Below are positions 7,049-14,700 of a stretch of DNA of 17,934 bases, piece by piece (positions within the stretch are counted from its first letter, which is position 1; every line of letters begins with the position of its first letter). The notes below the pieces were generated by a model. The model was not told where the DNA came from, did not search any database, and saw nothing but the letters and a program-made list of their open reading frames with translations. The stretch is from positions 1 through 17,934 of the forward strand of contig CALGTD010000040.1 of the NCBI GenBank assembly GCA_937901895.1, in the 5' to 3' direction. The translations under genes were made by a program, and so were the position numbers. This stretch comes from an uncultured Spartobacteria bacterium (lineage in GTDB: Bacteria; Verrucomicrobiota; Verrucomicrobiia; Chthoniobacterales; JAATET01).

Positions 7049-7059
7049 CTCCGGGGCTC
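7034..7059 (+). terminator. weak terminator-like hairpin
   Basis: GAGCCC and GGGCTC form a six-pair stem, extendable by a wobble and further pairs, around the stop codon of the preceding gene. There is no T-run after it, so intrinsic termination is doubtful. Confidence 0.3.
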
Positions 7060-7136
7060 ATGAGCAGGCGGATGGCCGTCCATTGTAGACGTCGGTAGTT
7101 GTCTCATACTTTCCGAACAGTTGGTCCATTGAGACT

Positions 7137-7288
7137 TCGCAAACACGTCTGGGATACCGATATAGGAAGAGCAGCCGATGGCCCTGTTCGCGTATCTCCA
7201 TGCATCATGGAACGAGAATTTGAACTCGGAATCGTGGACGCGGAGCAACCCCAACAACAGGAACGAGGGAATGCGGACCTTTGCCAAT
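7137..7288 (+). repeat. 152-bp exact direct repeat, copy 1
   Basis: These 152 bases are identical to 11615-11766 at a distance of 4,478 bases. The repeat contains a GTATCTC box, the start codon and the first 27 codons of the following gene; it ends one base into codon 28. Outside the right edge the sequences diverge at once. On the left, one mismatch is followed by three more matching bases. Confidence 0.95.
7192..7198 (+). promoter_or_regulatory. GTATCTC start-site box in repeat copy 1, 8 bases before ATG 7207
   Basis: GTATCTC followed by CATGCATC and ATG. The gap is three bases longer than in the typical cases. It lies within the duplicated 152-bp segment, so the same box also serves the large gene at 11685. 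Confidence 0.5.
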
Positions 7289-8088
7289 ACTTCACTCCGG
7301 AATGGGCAGCAGAATTTCTGGTCGAGACATTCTATGGGGACCTGTCTTCAAAGGACGTCGTCGTTGAGCCGACTTGTGGCCTCGGAGCATGGTTGAAGGC
7401 GCTACCGAACGACGTCCGGGCAATTGGAGTTGAGATCGATCCGGCTCTGGCGGCAAAGGCCCGGCAGAACACGGGGCGTGAGGTTCTTTGCGGCGACTTT
7501 CTTGCGATCGACCTCCCCTGCCAGCCCACCGTTTTTCTCGGAAACCCTCCCTTTGTATCGGAAATTGTTGATCGCCTGCTCGACCGTTGTCACGAGCTGC
7601 TTCCCTCCGGAGATGGCGGCCGAGCCGGTTTTATCCTCCCTGCCTATTTCGTGCAGACCGTCAGCCATGTTTCGCGGTGGCATGAGAAGTGGAGCATCGC
7701 GCAAACCATGATTCCCCGCACCCTCTGGAAGAATCTCGAGACGCCGTTGATCTTCGCGCAGTTTACGAAAGAGCGGGTCCGGAAGCTTTTCGGTTTCGCC
7801 CTCTACAAGGAGGCAGCCGAGATCGCGCAGATGCGCGAGAACTTCCGAAACTTAGCGAAGGAAGGCAGGCCGCGCGTCAGCGTGTGGATCGCACTCGTCG
7901 ACGAAGCGCTTTCCGCGTGCGGTGGATCAGCGAGCCTCGACACGATTTATCGCTGCGTCTTGCCCAAGGCTCCGGACACGAATTCCTACCCGAAGGAGAA
8001 GATTCGCCAGACGCTGCAACGTGGCCGCGCCGCAGGCCGTTACTGCCAGACGGGCACCGGACAATGGGGACTCGCACTGGCCGCGTGA
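7207..8088 (+). CDS. DNA adenine N6-methyltransferase-like protein
   Basis: A 293-residue enzyme expected to methylate adenine with S-adenosylmethionine. FTPEWAAEFLVE (about 29-40) is the region preceding the cofactor site in many N6-adenine methyltransferases. Motif I is VVVEPTCGLGAWL (51-63), with IGVEID after it. Catalytic motif IV is NPPF (113-116). The end (about 225-293) looks like a winged-helix domain that could read DNA. Residues 1-27 (MEREFELGIVDAEQ...) are encoded by the 152-bp repeat and are identical to the N-terminus of the unrelated large protein at 11685, so they appear to be an acquired tag. The open frame continues to 7099, but the box favours ATG 7207. A decayed second copy follows directly. 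No restriction enzyme is adjacent. Confidence 0.82.
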   Translation: MEREFELGIVDAEQPQQQERGNADLCQYFTPEWAAEFLVETFYGDLSSKDVVVEPTCGLGAWLKALPNDVRAIGVEIDPALAAKARQNTGREVLCGDFLAIDLPCQPTVFLGNPPFVSEIVDRLLDRCHELLPSGDGGRAGFILPAYFVQTVSHVSRWHEKWSIAQTMIPRTLWKNLETPLIFAQFTKERVRKLFGFALYKEAAEIAQMRENFRNLAKEGRPRVSVWIALVDEALSACGGSASLDTIYRCVLPKAPDTNSYPKEKIRQTLQRGRAAGRYCQTGTGQWGLALAA

Positions 8089-8089
8089 C

Positions 8090-8596
8090 CTGGATCGCTC
8101 TCTCAATCAATTTTTCACGCCGGGCTGGGCGGCCGAGGCCATATTCGAGGAGTTTTTCTCGGATTGCAGCGCAGACACGGTGTTCTGCGAACCCTCATGC
8201 GGTCTTGGAGCGTTTCTCAACGCGATTCCGCCGGGATTCCAAGCCTTCGGTGTAGAAATCGACGCGCCTTGCACGCTATGCCGAATCCGAAACCCAGCGC
8301 CCGATTGTCGTCGGCGATTTCCGGACTGTCGACCTACCAACAACGCCCACCGCATTGATCGGCAACCCCCCATTCTCGCGAGACGTCGTGGACGGCTTTA
8401 TTACAAGGGCCGCGATGATCTTGCCTGAGGGCGGGCGCGTTGGATTCGTTGTGCCAGCGCACCTCTTTTCGTTTGCCACAACGGTCGAAAAGTGGCGGCG
8501 CGTCTGGTCGGTCGCAATGCTGGTAGATATGTCCATCTTGGAACCGGGCGCTGGGCTTTGGCGGATCAGCCGGCTTTCATGCTCGAATCGCAATGA
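8090..8596 (+). pseudogene. decayed tandem copy of the adenine methyltransferase
   Basis: Three pieces in shifting frames line up in order with the intact gene. Piece 1 (to about 8268) reads NQFFTPGWAAEAIF...CEPSCGLGAFL...FGVEID. Piece 2 (about 8270-8508) is in the next frame and reads ARYAESETQRPIVVGDF...LIGNPPF...GFVVPAHLF...VEKWRRVWS. Piece 3 (about 8510-8596) reads GRNAGRYVHLGTGRWALAD, matching GRAAGRYCQTGTGQWGLAL at the end of the intact protein. One small indel near 8268 and an internal deletion of roughly 320 bases near 8510 explain this. No proper start codon is seen for piece 1. It cannot make a full enzyme. A single assembly error could explain the indel but not the deletion. Confidence 0.85.
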
Positions 8597-8611
8597 ACGA
8601 CTCATCGTTGC

Positions 8612-8618
8612 GTATCTC
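8612..8618 (+). promoter_or_regulatory. GTATCTC start-site box, 8 bases before ATG 8627
   Basis: GTATCTC, then GTCATTAT, then ATG. It lies in the 30 bases between the end of the methyltransferase pseudogene and the helicase. The 8-base gap equals that in the two repeat copies. Confidence 0.5.
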
Positions 8619-8626
8619 GTCATTAT

Positions 8627-10480
8627 ATGAGCGCACTTAATCCGGCCCAGGCGGCAGCTGCCGCTTCACGTGATCCTCGCGTCATCGTTCTAGCCGGTGC
8701 GGGAACCGGAAAAACGAAGACCGGGACTCATTGGGCCGCTTCACAGATTGCCGAGGGAGTCCCAAGGCACCAGATCGTGATGATTACGTTCACGCGCAAG
8801 GCGGCCGAGGAGATGCGGCGCCGCGTGCATGAATTGTCCCCCTGTCCTCCCGGAAAGCCGGACCTCTTTGCGGGCACCTATCACTCGTTTTGCAGCCGCT
8901 TGCTTCGGATCGACGCGAAAGGTTTCGGACTAGAGTCAGCATCGTTTTCCGCGCTCGACGAAGACGACCAAAAGTCGCTCATGCGTTTCGTGTTTAAGTC
9001 TCTGGGTGATGTTCCCGGCGATTACTCCCCGGCGAAAGCGTTGGCCCTTCGCTCCTATCTGATCAACACGCAGCAGAGCATCCCGGCTTACCTCGAAAAG
9101 CACTACGACGCAGACCTCTCCAGCTACCTGAATGATGCGTTGAAGAAATATGATCGGCTGAAGGCCAGGTCGAACGCGCTCGATTACGACGATCTTTTGT
9201 TGCGTGTTTTGAAGCGACTGGAAATCGATCAGGAGTTCGCAGAGTTCATGCGCCGGCGCTACTCGCGCGTCCTTGTTGACGAGTTTCAGGACAACAATCC
9301 GCTCAACTACGCCATCCTTCGTGCTTGGAATCCGCCATGTCTGATGGTTGTCGGCGACCAGCAGCAAGCGATCTACCGCTTCCGGGGCAGCGACCCGACC
9401 CTGATCAAGAAGTTCCGCACGGAGAACCCGAACGTGCGCGTCTTGAAACTCGAGGATAACTACCGTTCCGGCACGCCTGTTCTGAGGCTCGCAAACGACG
9501 TTGTCCGGACGGCCGACATTGCACTCTCATTGAAAGCGGCACTTGAACGCGAAAGTCAGGTTACCGCGGTAAAGTTCTTCACAGATTACATGATGGCGGG
9601 GTTTGTCGCTCGGGACGTGGCCGCCAAGATTGAAGAGGGTCATCCGCCTGCGGAGATCGCCGTCCTCTCGCGGAGCTCCCAGTCTCTTCGCAACCTCGAG
9701 TTCGAGCTGAAGAAGGCCGGCATCGCATACCGTAAATATGGCGGCACTGCGATTTCGGACGCAGCGGAGGTTAAGGATTTCCTTTCGGTTCTACGCTTCG
9801 CCGCCAACCCGAAAGACAAATCCGCCGCCATGCGCGCTATGTGTTTGCTCCCAGGTGTTGGCAAGGCATCGGCGGAAAGGGCCGTCCGGATGGATGAATC
9901 AGACGGATTCCTCGACGATATTTGCCTGCCGGCCAAGGCTAAGGAGCTTGGGGACTGGGTGAGGACGGTTCAGGAAAGCCTGACATTGAAGGACATGGGC
10001 ACCAACTTGCTTGCGAAGTTGGAACCGGTTCTGGCCACGCACTACAAATCCAACACCTCCCGCCCGTTCGAGGAACGCATGGAGAACTTGAGCGCACTCG
10101 TGGAGTTCATGGCCGAGCAGAACGGAACCCTCGCAGAATTTCTCGAAATTTTTGTCCTCGAGAAAGGTGAGGAGCGAGCACACCCGAGCGATGCCATTGT
10201 TCTATCGACGATTCATTCCGCAAAGGGCCTCGAATGGGACACGGTTTACCTTTACGCGTGCGACGATGGGTCCATGCCACATCCACGTGCTTACACCGAT
10301 GCGGATTTCGCGGAAGAGCGACGGTTGATGTATGTCGCCGTTACTCGCGCACGCTCTACGTTGATGCTTTGTGCATCGGCGGATGATGACACTTTCACCC
10401 CGTCGCGGCTTCTTCCTGAGCTCGATTGGATACCGTCCTTTCACTTGATGCCTCGAAAGGATCCTGTTCGAGCAGCTTGA
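8627..10480 (+). CDS. UvrD/Rep-family superfamily 1A DNA helicase
   Basis: A 617-residue ATP-driven 3'-5' DNA helicase, slightly shorter than typical UvrD, Rep or PcrA (about 650-730). All motifs are visible in order: Q motif LNPAQ (4-8); Walker A AGAGTGKT (23-30); Ia ITFTRKAAEEM (53-63); Ib GTYHSF; II DEFQD (218-222, DEFQD where many have DExQD); III VGDQQQAIYRFRG; IV LEDNYRSG; V STIHSAKGLEW (near 526); VI EERRLMYVAVTRAR (near 564). It should be active. The likely role is unwinding during replication, repair or recombination of the element. It starts with MSALNPAQ, and the upstream box lies outside the pseudogene. I do not assign uvrD, rep or pcrA specifically. Confidence 0.93.
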   Translation: MSALNPAQAAAAASRDPRVIVLAGAGTGKTKTGTHWAASQIAEGVPRHQIVMITFTRKAAEEMRRRVHELSPCPPGKPDLFAGTYHSFCSRLLRIDAKGFGLESASFSALDEDDQKSLMRFVFKSLGDVPGDYSPAKALALRSYLINTQQSIPAYLEKHYDADLSSYLNDALKKYDRLKARSNALDYDDLLLRVLKRLEIDQEFAEFMRRRYSRVLVDEFQDNNPLNYAILRAWNPPCLMVVGDQQQAIYRFRGSDPTLIKKFRTENPNVRVLKLEDNYRSGTPVLRLANDVVRTADIALSLKAALERESQVTAVKFFTDYMMAGFVARDVAAKIEEGHPPAEIAVLSRSSQSLRNLEFELKKAGIAYRKYGGTAISDAAEVKDFLSVLRFAANPKDKSAAMRAMCLLPGVGKASAERAVRMDESDGFLDDICLPAKAKELGDWVRTVQESLTLKDMGTNLLAKLEPVLATHYKSNTSRPFEERMENLSALVEFMAEQNGTLAEFLEIFVLEKGEERAHPSDAIVLSTIHSAKGLEWDTVYLYACDDGSMPHPRAYTDADFAEERRLMYVAVTRARSTLMLCASADDDTFTPSRLLPELDWIPSFHLMPRKDPVRAA

Positions 10481-10515
10481 GAGCCTGACGCCCCGCTCTT
10501 CTGCGGACGGTTCCT

Positions 10516-10522
10516 GTATCTC
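10516..10522 (+). promoter_or_regulatory. GTATCTC start-site box, 5 bases before ATG 10528
   Basis: GTATCTC, then CCTGC, then ATG. It lies in the 47-base gap after the helicase. No -35 consensus is found 16-18 bases upstream. Confidence 0.58.
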
Positions 10523-10527
10523 CCTGC

Positions 10528-11481
10528 ATGAGCTGCGATTACCTCAACCGTTTGACATACGTTTCGGAGAACGACGAGCTGGTCCTGAAAGGCGTTGCAC
10601 TGGCCAACAACGTCGATTCACCGAAGACATGGCGGGCGATAAAGAATGCCCCCTTGAAGCGCCTTGCCAGCATCCCGATGCCGGCGGACGCCACCCAGAT
10701 CCGTGATTGGTTGGAATACTTCGCGAGGGGTTTTGACGGCGGCTCTCTGCGTCGCGACCGGAAGTGGATTACAGGCGAAGAGGCCTATCGTTGGCTGTCG
10801 AATATCCTCAAGCGCGATGTCGGCATTGATGCTCTGCCTCCCCGCAAACACCGCCTCCTTTACGGCGGCATTCGCGACCGCATTCTCGGCGGCCAAGAGC
10901 GCGTTTTCATTCCGCCGATTTCAAAAGGCGCGCGGATATCTTTTGAGGACGGGATGCAACTCGCAAAGCGCGGTGTTTCGCTTTCGGTTCGCTGCATTTT
11001 CGCCGCTAGTGACTCCCAAGGATGGCCAGGCCGCATTGGTCGTTGTGACGAGTCCAATGACTCATATTTCGTTCTGGCTCACCGCAAGCGCTGTCGTGGC
11101 TATTGTGTCACCCGCCACGGTGGCCCCGTGGTTCTCGCGGCAGAGAATTTCAAAGGTCTCCAGATCCCCGCTCGTGAGGAGATTCCCATGCTGGATGGAA
11201 AGATGACGAACCTCTCGGACTTCACCTCCGATGTCTATGCCCTTGTCACTGAAGATAGAGCCTATCTCGCAGGAAATCGGGCAGGTATGAGTTGCCATCC
11301 CTTCGAGGGCTTGCAACGCGGCTCCCTTTTCGGGTTCTACCACCCGATCCTATTCACTCGTGAGAATGCGATTGCCGCGGAAGAACGCCTGCAACGCGAG
11401 TATCCGGAGGCGGATTGGAAAGCCATCGATGGCGTCACATTTGCAGCCAAGGTCGCCTCGCTCCTACTCCAAGCAGCCTGA
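10528..11481 (+). CDS. hypothetical protein
   Basis: A 317-residue soluble protein with no family I recognise. The first 100 residues are helical with many Trp and Arg (TWRAIKNAPLKRL, RDWLEYFARGFDGG). The middle has a Pro/Arg stretch (ALPPRKHRLLYGGIRDRI), and the C-terminal part includes HPFEGLQRGSLFGFYHPILF (near 255-275). Several Cys and His occur (CRGYCVTRHGG), but they are not spaced as a clear zinc site. It has its own start-site box and is the last gene inside the interval bounded by the two 152-bp repeats. The nearest neighbours are the helicase and the modular giant protein. Confidence 0.68.
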   Translation: MSCDYLNRLTYVSENDELVLKGVALANNVDSPKTWRAIKNAPLKRLASIPMPADATQIRDWLEYFARGFDGGSLRRDRKWITGEEAYRWLSNILKRDVGIDALPPRKHRLLYGGIRDRILGGQERVFIPPISKGARISFEDGMQLAKRGVSLSVRCIFAASDSQGWPGRIGRCDESNDSYFVLAHRKRCRGYCVTRHGGPVVLAAENFKGLQIPAREEIPMLDGKMTNLSDFTSDVYALVTEDRAYLAGNRAGMSCHPFEGLQRGSLFGFYHPILFTRENAIAAEERLQREYPEADWKAIDGVTFAAKVASLLLQAA

Positions 11482-11496
11482 TTCACTTCGCACCCA

Positions 11497-11643
11497 ATGT
11501 CTGGAGCGACGTTGATTCCAAGATCATGCTTCAACGCTCTCGAAGAGCGGCGCGCGGTCTCGATTCCTCCGATCGAGCCGGGGACCATCCTTTCATGGGA
11601 CATCGTTCGCGACCTCGCAAACACGTCTGGGATACCGATATAG
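11497..11643 (+). CDS. possible small protein running into repeat copy 2
   Basis: A 48-codon frame (MSGATLIPRS... to ...LANTSGIPI) ends at a TAG 26 bases inside the 152-bp repeat. In copy 1 the same last codons are preceded at once by a stop, so only copy 2 has this upstream frame. That hints that copy 2 may sit in the older context, or that the frame is chance. There is no start-site box or ribosome site, and no known family. Confidence 0.3.
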   Translation: MSGATLIPRSCFNALEERRAVSIPPIEPGTILSWDIVRDLANTSGIPI

Positions 11644-11766
11644 GAAGAGCAGCCGATGGCCCTGTTCGCGTATCTCCATGCATCATGGAACGAGAATTTG
11701 AACTCGGAATCGTGGACGCGGAGCAACCCCAACAACAGGAACGAGGGAATGCGGACCTTTGCCAAT
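11615..11766 (+). repeat. 152-bp exact direct repeat, copy 2
   Basis: Identical over 152 bases to 7137-7288 and in the same orientation. It supplies the GTATCTC box, the ATG and the first 27 codons of the modular giant gene. The absence of even synonymous changes indicates a recent copying or gene-conversion event. Confidence 0.95.
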
Positions 11767-11790
11767 CAACCGAAGCGCCCGGCGGCGTGA
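11656..11790 (+). CDS. alternative-frame small ORF with a good ribosome site inside the repeat
   Basis: AGGAAGAG followed by six bases and ATG is the best Shine-Dalgarno arrangement I find in the window. It opens a 44-codon frame (MALFAYLHASWNEN...) overlapping the start of the giant gene in another frame. In repeat copy 1 the same start (7178) opens a 72-codon frame with the same first 37 residues and a different end. It may be a leader peptide or chance. Confidence 0.28.
   Translation: MALFAYLHASWNENLNSESWTRSNPNNRNEGMRTFANQPKRPAA
11670..11676 (+). promoter_or_regulatory. GTATCTC start-site box in repeat copy 2, 8 bases before ATG 11685
   Basis: The same box and spacing as in repeat copy 1. 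It selects ATG 11685 over upstream in-frame codons back to 11415, which lie inside the preceding gene. Confidence 0.5.
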
Positions 11791-14700
11791 CAGAAGACCC
11801 CGACGCGCGCTTTCAGCCGGGGAATACCATTCCGCGCGAAGAGGCCCCAATCACGCAGCCCACGAGTGATGCCGAACTCGACCGGATGCGGCGGGAGTTG
11901 GAGAGTGACGCGGTTCTCTATTCTGCTATGGATGGGCTCATGCCCGAAGACAATCGGGCCGCTCAACCTCAGCCAGGGCAGCCTTCGCCGAGCGGCCGTG
12001 TGGCGGAGGTGTATATCGGAAGGGACCGGCTGGGCAGGCGGATCGAATACGACAGGCCGGAAATCTATCGGCAAAATCACGACCGTCTCAATGCGGCTCG
12101 CAGGAGTATTTCGGTGGAGGAAGGGCAGGCCTATGCCGCGCAGAAGCGACTGGAGCGGGAAACCGATCCTCAGAAACGGAAGCGCAGTGAATCGCAGTTG
12201 AAACAGGCGAAAGCCCGAGTGGCCGAGTTGCAGGAGACGATAGACCGCCTCACCCCAGAGTATTCAACGCCCTATCGCTCGCGTGTCATTTACGATCGAT
12301 CGATGGAGGTGCCGCCAACTAAATCGGCAGAAAAACCGGCCAGCAATCGGGATGATATTCGGCAATGGAGTGGATACCTGCGTGCTCATGGGATCACCAT
12401 CCGGCGCAGTGAATCTGCATCCACCAACTCCGTTTATTACGACTTGATCGATGATCGAAGCGGAGAGCGTCTGTGGCAAATCCGATACTCAGATCATCCG
12501 AAGCCCGGATCGAGGGGTGGTTTCTTTGCAGACCTGGGACAGACGCACCTCAATTCGCAATCCAAGGCTCGCCGGGCGCAACTTGTGGAGAAATCGATCG
12601 AGGCCGCCAAAGAAAAAGCCCAATCCGCTGCGTCTTCCACGTCTTCGGGAGCCTCGAACGAAAAGGGCGTGGCGGTAATTGACCGAGAGCAGGCTAACAC
12701 GACAGCCCCCGAAGTCAACCCTGAATCGCAGCCGAGCGGCCGGGAGGCGGAGGTCAAAATCCAAAGCGTTGATCCCGCTGAACTGTCCTTCAAAGAGAAG
12801 GATCAGGAGCGCGGAAAGGTCGAACGGTTGAAGGAGGCATATGGGGACGATCCATCTTCTATCGATTGGAGCGAGCAGCCAAAACCCATTGCCTCTGGGC
12901 AGCAGTCCTATCAAGGTGCCAGAGCACGAGATATTTCCGATTATCTTGAAAACCCTAATTCGCCGAGCGGCCGTGAGGCGGAGGACATTCGTAATGCCGC
13001 GCGTTACGAGGAGCTCAGTCGCGAAATCAAGGAAATTGAACGCTGGATATCTGAGCATGGCGGATACGCCAACGCGACATGGACGCCGGAGCATCAACGC
13101 TTAAACGATCGCAGGGGTGATCTACAGATCGAGCAAGCGCGCCTCGAAGAATCGTGGTGGGCGGTTCAGATTCCAGGTTACCGCGATCTTCGCGCGACCA
13201 TTCCTGACGCCCTTCAGCGCATCGGAAAGGACATTCGCAGCCATATCATCTATCGCGGCGAAGACCAAGTTCCCGAAATTACCTCGTTGAAAATTAAGGA
13301 ATGGGATTCTTCGAATGTCTCCGAAAGCCAATATCCATTCGTTGACGCGACACTTGCGAACGGTGGGCGCGCGTCGATTAAAATTCGGATTTCAGATCAT
13401 GATCAGGTCTCACAATTCGCGCCGCGTTACTACGACATCGACATTCGGACGACACGGAAGAAAGGCGAGCGAAAGGCGAGTTTTGAAAAGCGTGTTCTGG
13501 AAGAGGCTCGTCCGCAGATCGAGGAGAAGATTGCGGAAATTTGGGAGCAACAAGCTGCAATCATTCATGACTTGACTCGGATTCAAGGCAAAGCATTATC
13601 GCGCGATGAGCTGGGCCAAGAATCGAGCGGCAGGAATGTGCGGGCGTTGCGGGAAGAACAAGCCGGAGCGCGGGAAGACGAAATGCGAGGAGTGCGCGGC
13701 GGAGACTCGCGAGCATTGGAAGGCGTGGGCCAAAGCGCATCCGAAGAAAGCACAGGCCAATCGCAACAGGTATTTCAAAACCGAGGCCGGGAAGAAATTT
13801 CTCGAGCGCGACAAAGAGGCGAGGAATCGCCGTCGTCGCAAGCGTCGCGCTACAATCAAGGTGGACCCGGATTTGATGGCCAAGGAAGCCCTTCGGATCG
13901 AGCAGGAGGAGCAGAGGATTACGGAGGAAATCGATCAACGACACGCTCCGGATCGGGACGATACAGTCCCTCTGCATTTGAATCTTCCGGCGAAGTAAAC
14001 CCTGAATCAGCGAGCGGCCGTGAGGCGGAGGAGTTTGCAGAGGCCGCGGAGCGCTTGAAGTCCGAAGGCAAATGGCAAATTTCCGAGAATTATTATGACG
14101 ATTATTTAGAGGACTTTCGCACGGCAACTGTTTACGGACGCGAAGCGGACGAACTGATTCAAAAGGCTGACGAGCGCTTGGCAAAGATGAACCCGGCAGA
14201 TGTTGGGCTCTGGTATGCCATGTGGGAAAATGGAGTGAGAAGTCAAGTCGCCAGGCAGTTCAAGCAGATGCTTCAGCGCGAAGTATTGAGGCTGGCGGAT
14301 GAGCGCGGGTGGAATTACGGCGAGCGCTTCGACCCAAATGGCCCGCCGAACTTCAAATCCGTCTTGTATATCGATACGCCGTTTGGACAGGTAAGTTTTC
14401 ACCAGAGAACCGCGGCCAGAGGGGTCTCTTTCGACCGAGGAACGCAGATCCCGCTTAAGAGCATCCCCGCAGCGGCGGCCATCATTGATGAGTTTTCTGC
14501 TCTTAAGCAAAAATACAGAAGATTTTACAAGGGCGCGTCCCTGCGTGCTTGGTCTCAAGATCGAACGAAGGCGCAAGAACTGCGGGAGCAGGAGGGGCAG
14601 CAGTATTATGCTGAGAGAGCGCATCTCCACAAGAAAGCCGAAAAGGTAGTGGAGGCCGTGAATGCGGAATATGGGTCCGCGATTCGCGTTAATGACCTGG

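Noticed and set aside
7200..7235. Possible tRNA T-arm (TTCAAAT) on the minus strand inside the 152-bp repeat
   Set aside because: The flanking bases do not form the five-pair stem, and no acceptor or anticodon arm is found.
7045..7287. Minus-strand frame across the 152-bp repeat (AKVRIPSFLLLGLL...), also present at copy 2
   Set aside because: It reads protein-like, but it begins at TTG without any signal, its ends differ between copies, and the plus frame is continuous with two real genes. Kept only as a remote possibility.
8255..8285. Programmed frameshift in the second methyltransferase
   Set aside because: No slippery sequence is present, and a further internal deletion downstream shows decay instead.
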